DNA of 64,000 bases from contig NZ_JASJEV010000006.1 in assembly GCF_030067675.1 (NCBI RefSeq), positions 186,001-250,000 on the forward strand. The letters run 5' to 3'. The notes beneath the pieces are model-generated. The model was not told the DNA's origin. It worked only from the letters and a program-made list of their open reading frames with translations, and made no database searches. Made by a program: the position numbers and the translations under genes. The stretch comes from Chelatococcus albus. Its GTDB lineage: Bacteria; Pseudomonadota; Alphaproteobacteria; Rhizobiales; Beijerinckiaceae. Below are positions 1 through 8,144 of the stretch, piece after piece. How positions within the stretch are numbered: position 1 is the stretch's first letter; the number at the start of each line of letters is the position of its first letter.

Positions 1-164
1 TGCTTGAGACGACGCTCGGCCGCGCGGTCGCGGATGCAGCGGCCGCCGGGCTCGGCGCGCCCGCCATCGTCGCCATCGGCTCCATCGTGCGGCTGCGCGC
101 GAAGCTCCGCGGGCTCGCCGCCCAGATCGAGGCCGAGAGCGGCGCCGTGGGAGGAAAACGATGA
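1..164 (+). CDS. cobA: Uroporphyrinogen-III C-methyltransferase, C-terminal end (partial)
   Basis: This is the last part (about 53 codons) of a gene that begins before the window. Read from base 3, it gives a peptide with the segment PAIVAIGSIVRLR, which resembles the C-terminal strand of SUMT-type tetrapyrrole methylases (SAM-dependent conversion of uroporphyrinogen III to precorrin-2). Its TGA stop overlaps the cobB start in an ATGA arrangement, so the two are translationally coupled in one cobalamin operon. The identification rests on a short tail plus the cobB neighbour; another cob methyltransferase cannot be excluded. Confidence 0.6.
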   Translation, partial: LETTLGRAVADAAAAGLGAPAIVAIGSIVRLRAKLRGLAAQIEAESGAVGGKR

Positions 165-1495
165 CGTTGCCCACCGTCCCCGGCCTCCTCGTCGCCGCGC
201 CGCGCTCGGGCGCCGGCAAGACGACCGTCGCGCTCGGCCTCATGCGCGCCCTGGCGCGCGACGGGCTCGCCGTGGCGGCGGCGAAATGCGGGCCGGACTA
301 CATCGACCCCGCCTTCCACGCTCGCGCCACGGGCCGGCCGGGCGTCAATCTCGACAGCTGGGCGATGGAGGACGATCTGATCGCTGCGCTCGTCGCGCTG
401 GGAACGGCCGGGGCCGACCTCGTCATCGCCGAAGGGCTGATGGGTCTCTTCGACGGCGTGCCGGGCGCGGCGGGGCGCACGGGTGCGAGCACGGACGTCG
501 CGGCGCTCACCGGCTGGCCGGTGCTCCTCGTCATCGACGTGTCGGGCCAGTCGCAGTCGGCAGCGGCGGTCGCCCTCGGCTGCGCCCGCTATGACCCGCG
601 CATCCGCATCGGCGGCGTGGTGCTCAACAAGGTCGGCAGCGAGCGGCATCGCCGGCTCGTGACGGCGGCGATAGAGGCGCTCGGCCTGACCGTGGTCGGT
701 GCCCTGCCGCGCGAAGGCGCCGTCTCCCTGCCCGAGCGCCATCTCGGCCTCGTGCAGGCGCGCGAGACGGCGGCGCTCGACGATCACCTCGACCGCCTCG
801 CCGGTTTCGTCGCCGCCCATGTCGACCTTGGTGCCGTGCGCCGCCTCGCCGCGCCGACGCGGGCCCTGCCGCAGGCGGCCCCGTCGCGCGCCGCCGTGCC
901 GCCACCCGGCGGGCGCATCGCGCTCGCCGACGATGCGGCCTTCTCCTTCGTCTATCCGCACGTCATCGCCGGCTGGCGGGCGGCGGGGGCGGAGATCGTG
1001 CCCTTCTCGCCGCTCGCCGACGAGGCGCCGCCCACCGATTGCGACATGTGCTGGCTGCCCGGCGGCTATCCCGAGCTGCACGCCGGCCGGCTCGCGGCCA
1101 ACCGGCGCTTCCTCGGCGGCCTCGCCGCCTTTGCGGCCGGCGGCGCCGTGCATGGCGAATGCGGCGGCTACATGGTGCTGGGCGAGACCCTGGAGGATGC
1201 GGCCGGCGTGACGCATCGCATGGCGGGGCTCCTGCCGCTCGCCACGAGCTTTGCGGAGCGCAAGCTCCATCTCGGCTATCGCGCCGTGGAGCTCCTGGCG
1301 GATACGCCGCTCGGGCGGCGTGGCACGCGGGCGCGCGGCCACGAGTTCCACTATGCGAGCATCGTCGCGGCCGGCGGCGCCGCACCGCTCGCCCGCGTCA
1401 CGGACGCCTACGGCAACGACCTCGGCCCGGCCGGCCAGGTGGCCGGCCGGGTCAGTGGCTCGTTCATCCACGTCATCGCCACCACGCCGGACTGA
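161..1495 (+). CDS. cobB: Cobyrinic / hydrogenobyrinic acid a,c-diamide synthase
   Basis: A 444-residue enzyme that amidates the a and c side chains of (hydrogeno)byrinic acid with glutamine and ATP, in cytoplasmic cobalamin synthesis. The N-terminal domain is dethiobiotin-synthase-like, with P-loop SGAGKTT around residues 16-22. The C-terminal half is a class I glutamine amidotransferase domain with the nucleophile Cys334 in GECGGYM and a His-containing EFHYAS segment near residue 395. Length and domain order fit CobB/CbiA. The ATG overlaps the stop of the upstream methyltransferase, and a GGAGG-like site (GGGAGGAAA) lies just before it. Symbol usage (cobB versus cbiA) depends on the aerobic or anaerobic pathway, which this window does not show. 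Confidence 0.93.
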   Translation: MTLPTVPGLLVAAPRSGAGKTTVALGLMRALARDGLAVAAAKCGPDYIDPAFHARATGRPGVNLDSWAMEDDLIAALVALGTAGADLVIAEGLMGLFDGVPGAAGRTGASTDVAALTGWPVLLVIDVSGQSQSAAAVALGCARYDPRIRIGGVVLNKVGSERHRRLVTAAIEALGLTVVGALPREGAVSLPERHLGLVQARETAALDDHLDRLAGFVAAHVDLGAVRRLAAPTRALPQAAPSRAAVPPPGGRIALADDAAFSFVYPHVIAGWRAAGAEIVPFSPLADEAPPTDCDMCWLPGGYPELHAGRLAANRRFLGGLAAFAAGGAVHGECGGYMVLGETLEDAAGVTHRMAGLLPLATSFAERKLHLGYRAVELLADTPLGRRGTRARGHEFHYASIVAAGGAAPLARVTDAYGNDLGPAGQVAGRVSGSFIHVIATTPD

Positions 1496-1505
1496 TGCCT
1501 GATCC

Positions 1506-1523
1506 GGGCGGCAGGCACCGCCC
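1506..1523. terminator. Possible bidirectional terminator between cobB and azoR
   Basis: GGGCGG and CCGCCC form a 6-bp stem around a 6-base loop in the 33-base gap between two convergent genes. There is no T-run on either side, so this is only a hairpin in a suitable position. Confidence 0.25.
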
Positions 1524-1528
1524 TGCAG

Positions 1529-2149
1529 TCAGGCCGCCCAGGCCGCGTTCTCGGCAATCGACCGGCGCGCGGCCGAAATGGCCTGTTCCTTGTGCTCGGG
1601 GCTGAGGTTGACGCCCTCGGCGCGCACGAACTCGACGTCCGAAATGCCGAAGAAGCCGAAGATGCTGCGCAGGTAGCGCTCCTGGTGGTCGATCGCCTCC
1701 AGCGGCGAGCCGGCGCTGTAGACGCCGCCGCGCGAGGACACGACGATAACCTTCTTGCCGCCGGCGAGGCCCTCTGGCCCCTTCTCCGTGTAGCGGAAGG
1801 TCTTGCCCGCCACGGCCAGGCGGTCGATCCAGGCCTTGAGCTGGCTCGGGATGCTGAAGTTGTACATCGGCGCTCCGATGACGACGACGTCGGCGGCGAG
1901 GAACTCCGCGAGCGCACGGTCGCTCGCATCGATCTCCGCCTGCTGCTCGGCGCTGCGCTTGGCCGCTTCGGTCGCGCGCGCGGCGAAATGGGCCGAGGAG
2001 AGATGAGCGATCGGCTCTGCGGCGAGATCGCGGTAGGTGACGGCGACGTCCGGCGCCTGGCGGCGCCACTCGGCGACGACGGCCGCGCTCAGGCTGCGGG
2101 AGATGGAACCGTCGCCGAGGATGCTGGAGTCGATGTGCAGGAGCTGCAT
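1529..2149 (-). CDS. azoR: FMN-dependent NADH-azoreductase
   Basis: A 206-residue flavodoxin-fold oxidoreductase. Family members use FMN and NAD(P)H to reduce azo compounds and quinones in the cytosol. The N terminus [10 protein letters not shown] and the segment [20 protein letters not shown] (about residues 90-110) are characteristic. I chose the ATG at 2149 because a perfect GGAGG lies five bases upstream and homology begins there; the frame is open further upstream with no family-like sequence. The gene is transcribed divergently from a LysR regulator, which is the usual arrangement for a regulator and its target. Substrate specificity cannot be read from sequence. Confidence 0.9.
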   Translation of the reverse strand: MQLLHIDSSILGDGSISRSLSAAVVAEWRRQAPDVAVTYRDLAAEPIAHLSSAHFAARATEAAKRSAEQQAEIDASDRALAEFLAADVVVIGAPMYNFSIPSQLKAWIDRLAVAGKTFRYTEKGPEGLAGGKKVIVVSSRGGVYSAGSPLEAIDHQERYLRSIFGFFGISDVEFVRAEGVNLSPEHKEQAISAARRSIAENAAWAA

Positions 2150-2258
2150 GGGATACCTCCGGGAGTGGTGTGCGGCGCCGGACGGGGGCCGCGCCGTCGT
2201 CTTCATGGAGCTAGATCCGCAACGCCGGATGGATAAGATCGCAACCGAGCATCTCGGT

Positions 2259-2274
2259 GTTCCAACGATGGAAC
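2259..2274. promoter_or_regulatory. Palindromic operator in the azoR-lysR intergenic region
   Basis: GTTCCA-ACGA-TGGAAC is a perfect 6-bp inverted repeat with a 4-base spacer. It contains the T-N11-A pattern typical of LysR-type regulator sites and lies 10 bases before the LysR start. Its position suggests autorepression and control of azoR; binding is inferred. Confidence 0.55.
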
Positions 2275-2283
2275 GATGGCGCC

Positions 2284-3255
2284 ATGCCCGACCTCAACGA
2301 TCTCTCCCTCTTCGCCGCCGTCGTGACGCACGGCGGCTTCGCCGCGGCGGCGCGGGCGCTCGGCCTGCCGAAGTCGACGCTCAGCCGCCGCGTGGCGCGC
2401 CTCGAGGAGGATTTCGGCGCGCGCCTGCTGCAGCGTTCGACGCGCCGCTTCGCCGTGACCGAGATCGGCGAGGACGTCTATCGCCACTGCCGCGCCATGC
2501 TGGCGGAGGCGGAGGCCGCGGCGGAGGCGGTCGAGCGGCGGCGCGCCGAGCCCTGCGGCCTCGTGCGCGTCAGTTGCCCACCCGGCTTGGCGCAGGGCCT
2601 CATCGCCCCCGTGCTGCCGCGCTTCATGCAGGCCCATCCGCGCGTGCGCGTGCAGCTTCTCATCAGCAATCGCCGGGTCGACCTCATCGAGGAGGGCGTC
2701 GACATCGCGCTGAGGGTCCGCGACCGCCTCGACACGGATGCAGACCTCGTCGTGCGCGTGCTCGGCCGGAGCCGGATCATGCTCGTGGCGAGCCCCGCCT
2801 ATCTCGACGCTCACGGCCGTCCCGAAGCCGTCGCCGACCTCGCCCGCCACCAGACGCTCAGCATGAACGAGCGCGGCAGCGACGTGTGGACATTGATCGG
2901 CCCGGAGGGGCGGACGGAGCGCCTCGAGCACGAGCCGCGCCTCATGTGCTCGGACTTCGACGTGCTGCTGGGGGCGGCGCTTTCGGGCCTCGGCGTGGCG
3001 CTCATGCCGGAGAGCGTCTGCGCGCCTGCGCTCGCCGAGGGCCGGCTGGAGGCCGTGCTGCCGGAATGGGGCGGCGCCACCGGCGTGGCGCATCTCGTCT
3101 TTCCTTCGCGCCGGGGCCTCCTGCCCGCCGTGCGCGTCACGATCGACTTCCTGGTCGAGACCCTGACGGCGGCGATCGAGGACGGGCTGAGGCGCGTCTA
3201 CGCCGAGCGCTGCGAGGCGGCGCGGCGGCGCAATGCGGCGAGCGAGGCCGCCTGA
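2284..3255 (+). CDS. LysR-family transcriptional regulator
   Basis: A 323-residue LysR-type regulator. Residues about 1-60 are the winged helix-turn-helix ([20 protein letters not shown], then [15 protein letters not shown]) and residues about 90-300 form the periplasmic-binding-protein-like effector domain. The second in-frame ATG (2284) is preferred because it gives the canonical N terminus [13 protein letters not shown]; the ATG at 2257 would add nine residues and cover the palindrome at 2259-2274. It diverges from azoR and probably controls it in response to a quinone-like or electrophilic effector, by analogy with other LysR/azoreductase pairs. It ends 15 bases from the convergent ATPase gene. 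Confidence 0.88.
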   Translation: MPDLNDLSLFAAVVTHGGFAAAARALGLPKSTLSRRVARLEEDFGARLLQRSTRRFAVTEIGEDVYRHCRAMLAEAEAAAEAVERRRAEPCGLVRVSCPPGLAQGLIAPVLPRFMQAHPRVRVQLLISNRRVDLIEEGVDIALRVRDRLDTDADLVVRVLGRSRIMLVASPAYLDAHGRPEAVADLARHQTLSMNERGSDVWTLIGPEGRTERLEHEPRLMCSDFDVLLGAALSGLGVALMPESVCAPALAEGRLEAVLPEWGGATGVAHLVFPSRRGLLPAVRVTIDFLVETLTAAIEDGLRRVYAERCEAARRRNAASEAA

Positions 3256-3270
3256 GGGCCGCGACGCGCG

Positions 3271-4809
3271 TCAGGCACCGGCCGCCGGCGATTCGTCGGC
3301 GACCGTTCCCGGCTGCGCCTCGTCCGGGGCGCTGGGGTCGCCCGGGGCGGTCTCGCAGTCGAGGTCGGGGAAGGCGACGACGCGGTTGCCGCGGAAGTCG
3401 GTGCGGCAGACGAGGAGGCCGCGCTCCTCGAAATAGGTGAGGAGGCGGCGGGCGCGTCCGGGCGAGCGGCTGCCGTAGGCGCGCGCGAGCGCTGCGTCGG
3501 AAGGGCAGGGCGCCCCCGCCACCGCTGCCTGGGCGACGAGCAGGAAGACGCCCTGGATGTCGTCGGAGAGCGAGGCCGAGATTGCCACCGCCCGCTCCCA
3601 GGCGCTGCTCTCGGCCGTGCGCGTGTCGACACCCGCCCGCGCCACGGCGAGCCGCCGGCGAAAGGCCGGCAGGTCGAGCGCCTCCCCGCTGACGCGGCGG
3701 ATGCGGCAGCGCACGAGGAAATCCTGGTAGAGCACGGCCACCGAGCGGAAGGAGGCGTCGGGGTCGTCCAGGATCTCGCGCAGGATCGCCGCGATCGCGG
3801 CCTCCCGCTCCTCCGTGGACATGGCCGGCGCAGGCGGTTCCGCGGGCGCGGCGGGCAGGGGGATGAGCACGGGCCGGGGGCGGCCGACCTGCCGGAGGAT
3901 GTCGGAGGTGGGGACGGGCGGCGGCGGACGGCGCGGGACGACGCGCGGCGGCTCGTCCTCTCCCGGCGTGAAGATGAGCTCGCGCGCGTCTTCCGGCGGC
4001 TTGTCCGGCAGCGGCATCAGCTTCGGGCTCGACGAGCGGGCACTCGTCTCCACCGGGCCGATGCGCAGTGGCAGCGGACGGCGCGACAGGGCGGGGCCGA
4101 GCGCCACGAAATGGCCGCGCTGCAGGTCGCGGAACATCTCCGCCTGCCGGCGCTCCATGCCGAGGAGGTCGGCGGCGCGCGCCATGTCGATGTCGAGGAA
4201 GGTGCGGCCCATCAGGAAGTTCGAGGCTTCCGCCGCCACATTCTTGGCGAGCTTGGCGAGGCGCTGGGTGGCGATGACGCCGGCCAGCCCGCGCTTGCGG
4301 CCGCGGCACATGAGATTGGTCATGGCGCCGAGCGAGGCCTTGCGCGCCTCGTCCGAGACCTCGCCGGCCGCCGCGGGGGCGAAGAGCTGCGCCTCGTCGA
4401 CGATGACGAGCAGCGGGTACCAGTGGTCGCGGTCGGCGTCGAAGAGCCCGCCGAGAAACGCGGCGGCGCATCGCATCTGCTCCTCGGCGTCGAGCCCCTC
4501 GAGATTGAGCACGACGGACACGCGATGCTGGCGGATGCGGCCGGCGATGCGCGTCAGCTCCGCTTCGGTGCGCGCCGCATCCACGACGACATGGCCGAAG
4601 CGGTCGGCGAGCGTGACGAAGTCGCCCTCCGGGTCGATGACGGCCTGCTGCACCCATTGCGCGCTCTGCTCGATGAGGCGGCGCAGGAGATGCGACTTGC
4701 CGGACCCGGAATTGCCCTGGACGAGCAGGCGGGTCGCCAGGAGCTCCTCGAGATCGAGCATGGCCGGCGCCCCCGCGGACGTCGTGCCCATGTCGATGCC
4801 AACCTTCAT
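3271..4809 (-). CDS. HerA-like (DUF87) ATP-binding protein
   Basis: A 512-residue P-loop ATPase of the HerA/FtsK-like type. It has a Walker A motif GNSGSGKSH (residues 32-39), a Walker B-like LLVIVDEAQLF near residues 133-143, and a 'MTNLMCRGRKRGLAGVIATQRLAKL' region typical of this clade (split here: MTNLMCRGRKRG, then LAGVIATQRLAKL). A proline-rich linker (about residues 275-320) leads to a C-terminal winged-helix-like domain near residues 435-480. HerA proteins work as hexameric DNA translocases with NurA in archaea; bacterial stand-alone members are poorly characterised. No nuclease or partner gene is adjacent, so the role is unknown. Start ATG 4809 gives a compact N terminus directly before the ATPase fold. 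Confidence 0.75.
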   Translation of the reverse strand: MKVGIDMGTTSAGAPAMLDLEELLATRLLVQGNSGSGKSHLLRRLIEQSAQWVQQAVIDPEGDFVTLADRFGHVVVDAARTEAELTRIAGRIRQHRVSVVLNLEGLDAEEQMRCAAAFLGGLFDADRDHWYPLLVIVDEAQLFAPAAAGEVSDEARKASLGAMTNLMCRGRKRGLAGVIATQRLAKLAKNVAAEASNFLMGRTFLDIDMARAADLLGMERRQAEMFRDLQRGHFVALGPALSRRPLPLRIGPVETSARSSSPKLMPLPDKPPEDARELIFTPGEDEPPRVVPRRPPPPVPTSDILRQVGRPRPVLIPLPAAPAEPPAPAMSTEEREAAIAAILREILDDPDASFRSVAVLYQDFLVRCRIRRVSGEALDLPAFRRRLAVARAGVDTRTAESSAWERAVAISASLSDDIQGVFLLVAQAAVAGAPCPSDAALARAYGSRSPGRARRLLTYFEERGLLVCRTDFRGNRVVAFPDLDCETAPGDPSAPDEAQPGTVADESPAAGA

Positions 4810-5051
4810 TCCATGTCCCTGCGGGTGATTGACGGAGGAGGCGCGCGACCGGCGCCGCCGGCCCCTTTAACACTCCTCGCGCCGCTGCGCGACCGCGGTC
4901 GCCGAAACCCACAAGGCCGCGCGAGGGACGACCGTGGGTGGCTCCAGCGCGAGCCTCTCCTCCGGAAGCAGCCGCCCGCCTGAACCTCCGACCGTCACCC
5001 CGGACGCCGCGAAGCGGCCGTGCGGCGACAGGCCGATGGCGACGCCATTAT

Positions 5052-5112
5052 TTTCTCAAGTTTCGGCTTGTTATTCCCACATTACGATAATACAAACGTC
5101 CAAGTTGAGAAA
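5052..5112. promoter_or_regulatory. Inverted repeat upstream of iclR, candidate autoregulatory operator
   Basis: TTTCTCAA (5052-5059) and TTGAGAAA (5105-5112) are perfect 8-base inverted arms, and a smaller CAAG-N6-CTTG palindrome overlaps the left arm. The arms are 45 bases apart and flank the promoter-like sequence. Such paired sites suit looping or tetramer binding by an IclR regulator, but this is inference. Confidence 0.35.
5068..5096 (+). promoter_or_regulatory. Possible sigma70-type promoter for iclR
   Basis: TTGTTA (5068-5073), 17 bases, then TACAAA (5091-5096). The -35 is good, the -10 matches four of six positions, and the iclR ATG follows 29 bases later. It lies between the arms of the inverted repeat. 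Confidence 0.3.
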
Positions 5113-5124
5113 CCGGCGGGGATC

Positions 5125-5853
5125 ATGTCGAGCAGCGAGCGGCTTCTGGATGTCCTGGTTGCGGTGGCCACCGCCGCCGGGCCCCTGTCCGCCAAGGAGG
5201 TGGGCGAGCGCGCCGGCCTGCCGCTCAGCAGCGCCTACCGGCATCTCGCGCTCCTCAAGGAGCGCGGCTTCGTCGCCGATCTCGGCCGTGACGTCGGCTA
5301 CGGTCCGGGGCCGATCTGCCTGCGCATGGCCTGGAACTTCGACCGTTCGTCGCATCTCCTCGCCGTCGCCCTGCCGGAGATGCAGCGCCTCTCCATCAGG
5401 ACGCAGGAGAGCGTCGGCCTCATGAAGGCCGTCGGCATGGATGTGCTCTGCCTCGAGATGATCGAGAGCCCGCTTTCGCTGCGCTGCTCCTTCAGCAAGG
5501 GGCGCTCGCAGCCGCTGGTGCGCGGCGCCTCGGCCAAGGCGCTGCTCGCGCATCTGCCGGACGCCGTGCGCGACGAGATCCTGGCGCGGCTCATGGCGGG
5601 CGACGAGGCGGCCCGCGCCGCCCTCGTCGAGGAGCTCGGCGCCATCCGCGCCCGCGGCTACGCCCAGAGCGAGGGCGAGGTCGATCCGGGAGTCTGGGGT
5701 GTGAGCGCCCCCGTCTTCTCGTCGGGCGGGCGGCTTGAATGCGGCATCAGCCTCATGGTGCCGAGCGTGCGCGTCGGCGCCCGCTCTGACGAACTCATTC
5801 GTGAAACGCTGGCGGCGGCGGGGGAGATCACCCGGCGCCTCGCCAGAAGCTGA
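5125..5853 (+). CDS. IclR-family transcriptional regulator
   Basis: A 242-residue IclR-type regulator. The N-terminal winged helix-turn-helix spans about residues 1-65 (ERLLDVLVAVATAAGPLSAK, then LPLSSAYRHLALLKERGFV), followed by the IclR effector-binding domain (about 75-240). The ATG at 5125 has a GGCGGGG site just before it and is where family similarity starts; an upstream in-frame ATG at 5020 would translate the AT-rich promoter region and is unlikely. The gene lies directly upstream of, and co-oriented with, an ABC transporter and a formimidoylglutamase gene, so it most likely controls that operon, with a small amino-acid derivative as effector. Confidence 0.88.
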   Translation: MSSSERLLDVLVAVATAAGPLSAKEVGERAGLPLSSAYRHLALLKERGFVADLGRDVGYGPGPICLRMAWNFDRSSHLLAVALPEMQRLSIRTQESVGLMKAVGMDVLCLEMIESPLSLRCSFSKGRSQPLVRGASAKALLAHLPDAVRDEILARLMAGDEAARAALVEELGAIRARGYAQSEGEVDPGVWGVSAPVFSSGGRLECGISLMVPSVRVGARSDELIRETLAAAGEITRRLARS

Positions 5854-5902
5854 CATCGGCTTGGATGTGACGTTGGCCTGCTCGGCAAGGGAGGAGCACC
5901 AG

Positions 5903-6646
5903 ATGACGTTTCTTCGCAAGATTGCACTTGGCCTCGTGGGCGCGCTCGCCTGCATCGGCGCGGCGCAGGCCCAGACCGGCGACACGCTGAAGGTCGCCAC
6001 CGACGCGACCTTCATGCCCTTCGAGTTCCAGGTGGACGGCAAGCTCACCGGCTTCGACATCGAGCTCGTCGAGGCTGCCGCCAAGGTCATGAACAAGAAG
6101 GTCGAGTGGACGACGATCGACTTCAAGGGGCTCATCCCGGGCCTCGTCGCCAAGCGCTTCGACATGGCGGTGTCGGCGATCTACATCACCGACGAGCGGA
6201 AGAAGGTCGTCGATTTCTCGGATCCATACTATCCGGGCGGCCTCGTGATCATGGTCAAGAAGGACAACACGAGCATCAAGGGGCCCGAGGACCTGCCGGG
6301 CAAGAAGGTCTCCGTCCAGGTCGGCACGAAGTCCGTGAGCTACCTCCAGGAGAACTTCCCCAAGGTCGAGCGCACCGAGGTGGAGAAGAACCAGGAGATG
6401 TTCATGCTGGTCGAGCTTGGCCGCGTGGACGCCGCCGTCACCGGCAAGCCCGCTGCCAAGCTCTTCGCCAAGAGCCGGCCGACCGTGAAGGTGCTCGACA
6501 AGCAGCTCACCGTCGAGGAATACGGCATGGCCGTGCGCAAGGACCTGCCGGAGCTCACCAAGGAGCTGAACGCCGCCCTCGCCAAGCTCAAGGCGGACGG
6601 CACCTACGACAAGCTCGTGCAGAAGTGGTTCGAAGCCGGCAACTGA
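5903..6646 (+). CDS. Polar amino-acid ABC transporter, periplasmic substrate-binding protein
   Basis: A 247-residue protein of the bacterial solute-binding family 3 (PF00497 type). Residues 1-23 form a classical signal peptide (charged MTFLRK, hydrophobic core, AQAQ cleavage region). The mature part contains the signature [13 protein letters not shown] and the segment [17 protein letters not shown] typical of glutamine/histidine/arginine binding proteins. The ATG at 5903 is preceded by GGGAGG. It is the first gene of a transporter set with the permease and ATPase that follow. The ligand cannot be fixed from sequence; the HutG-like gene downstream points to a histidine-related compound. Confidence 0.92.
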   Translation: MTFLRKIALGLVGALACIGAAQAQTGDTLKVATDATFMPFEFQVDGKLTGFDIELVEAAAKVMNKKVEWTTIDFKGLIPGLVAKRFDMAVSAIYITDERKKVVDFSDPYYPGGLVIMVKKDNTSIKGPEDLPGKKVSVQVGTKSVSYLQENFPKVERTEVEKNQEMFMLVELGRVDAAVTGKPAAKLFAKSRPTVKVLDKQLTVEEYGMAVRKDLPELTKELNAALAKLKADGTYDKLVQKWFEAGN

Positions 6647-6700
6647 CGCGGCCCCTGTCGCCGCCGGCCCCGCCATCGCAACGGCTCCAGCAAAGCGAGC

Positions 6701-7378
6701 GTGTCCCGGATGAATCTCGACTTCACCCCCGTCTGGCAGGGCTGGCGCGAGTTGGCCTACGGCGCTCTCGTCACCATCGAGGTGACGAGCGCCTCGCTTC
6801 TCCTCGGCTGCATCCTCGGCCTCCTCGTCGGCATCGCCCGGCTCGATCCGCGCCGCAAGCTCGTCTACGGCGTGGCGACGGGCTACGTCACCTTCATCCG
6901 CGGCACGCCGCTGCTCGTGCAGCTTTTCCTGCTGTTCTTCGGCCTGCCGCAGTTCAACATCCTGCTGCCGGCCTTCGTCTGCGGCGTGCTCGGCCTCGGC
7001 ATCTACTCCGGCGCCTATGTGTCGGAGATCGTGCGCGGCGCCATCCAGTCGATCGATCGCGGGCAGATGGAGGCGGCACGCTCGCTCGGCATGTCGCACG
7101 GCAAGGCGATGCGCATCATCATCCTGCCCCAGGCGGTGGTGCGCATGATCCCGCCGCTCGGCAACGAGTTCATCGCCCTCATCAAGAACTCGGCCCTCGT
7201 CTCGCTGCTCACCATCGCCGACCTGATGCACGAGGGGCAGAAGATCATCTCGATCTCCTACCGCTCGCTCGAGGTCTATCTCGCGGTCGCCTTCGTCTAC
7301 CTCATGCTCACGAGCCTCACGGGCTTCCTGCTGCAGCGGGCGGAGCTGCGCCTGCGCGCCGGAGGAGTGGTGCAATGA
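6701..7378 (+). CDS. Polar amino-acid ABC transporter, permease (HisM/GlnP type)
   Basis: A 225-residue inner-membrane permease with about five hydrophobic segments. The EAA loop near residues 125-155 reads [21 protein letters not shown], the coupling site for the ATPase. It starts with GTG at 6701 or ATG at 6710; neither has a strong ribosome site. Its stop overlaps the ATPase start (ATGA), showing translational coupling. A single permease gene implies a homodimeric channel, unlike the HisQ/HisM heterodimer. Confidence 0.9.
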   Translation: MSRMNLDFTPVWQGWRELAYGALVTIEVTSASLLLGCILGLLVGIARLDPRRKLVYGVATGYVTFIRGTPLLVQLFLLFFGLPQFNILLPAFVCGVLGLGIYSGAYVSEIVRGAIQSIDRGQMEAARSLGMSHGKAMRIIILPQAVVRMIPPLGNEFIALIKNSALVSLLTIADLMHEGQKIISISYRSLEVYLAVAFVYLMLTSLTGFLLQRAELRLRAGGVVQ

Positions 7379-8139
7379 CCGCTGCCGCACCCATCGTCGC
7401 CGCCCGCGACCTCGTGAAGAGCTTCGGCGCGCACCGCGTGCTGCACGAGGTCTCCTTCTCGGTGGCGCCGTCGCAGGTCGTCGTCGTCATCGGTCCCTCC
7501 GGCTCGGGCAAAAGCACGCTCTTGCGCTGCTGCAACGCCCTCGAGGTGCCCGAGGACGGCACGCTCACCGTCTGCGGCACCGATCTCGTCAGGAACGGCA
7601 CGCTCATCCCGGAGCGGGAGCTCAACGCCCTGCGCATGCAGGTCGGCATGGTGTTCCAGTCGTTCAACCTGTTCCCGCACCTCACGGTGCTCGACAACGT
7701 CAGCGTCGGGCCGCGCAGCCTGCGCCGGATGCCGCGGGCCGAGGCCGAGGCGCTGGCACGCGATCTGCTTGGCAAGGTGGGGCTCGCGCAGAAGGCGGAG
7801 GCCTATCCGGCGACGCTCTCCGGCGGCCAGAAGCAGCGTGTGGCGATTGCCCGTGCGCTCGCCATGCAGCCGCGCGTCATGCTCTTCGACGAGCCGACCT
7901 CCGCCCTTGATCCGGAGCTCGTCGGCGAAGTCCTGCAGGTGATGAAGGGCCTTGCCAGGGAGGGCATGACCATGATCGTCGTCACGCACGAGATGGGATT
8001 TGCCCGCGAGGTCGCCGACGTCGTCATGGTCATGGACGGCGGGCGCATCATCGAGGAGGGGCCGCCCGAGCAGATCTTCGGCGCGCCGCGCAACCCGCGC
8101 ACCCGCTCCTTCCTCCAGGCGGTCATCGCGCGAGACTGA
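7375..8139 (+). CDS. Polar amino-acid ABC transporter, ATP-binding protein
   Basis: A 254-residue ABC ATPase of the GlnQ/HisP class that powers uptake through the adjacent permease. It has Walker [10 protein letters not shown] (about residues 41-49), Q-loop [11 protein letters not shown], signature LSGGQKQR (about 145-152), Walker [14 protein letters not shown] and the switch histidine in VVTHEMGFA. The insertion GTDLVRNG with [11 protein letters not shown] is typical of this subfamily. The ATG overlaps the permease stop and a GGAGG site (GGAGGAG) lies just before it. Confidence 0.95.
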   Translation: MTAAAPIVAARDLVKSFGAHRVLHEVSFSVAPSQVVVVIGPSGSGKSTLLRCCNALEVPEDGTLTVCGTDLVRNGTLIPERELNALRMQVGMVFQSFNLFPHLTVLDNVSVGPRSLRRMPRAEAEALARDLLGKVGLAQKAEAYPATLSGGQKQRVAIARALAMQPRVMLFDEPTSALDPELVGEVLQVMKGLAREGMTMIVVTHEMGFAREVADVVMVMDGGRIIEEGPPEQIFGAPRNPRTRSFLQAVIARD

Positions 8140-8144
8140 CACCC

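Larger units (their letters stand above)
4810..5124. other. Divergent promoter region between the HerA-like ATPase and iclR
   Basis: A 315-base gap without a gene. Bases 5046-5115 are markedly more AT-rich than the surroundings and carry the inverted repeats and promoter-like sequence described separately. The remainder, 4810-5045, shows nothing I can identify. Confidence 0.6.

Noticed and set aside
5068-5091. TTGTTA with GATAAT as an iclR promoter
   Set aside because: Both elements look good but are only 12 bases apart, too close for sigma70. TACAAA with a 17-base spacer was preferred.
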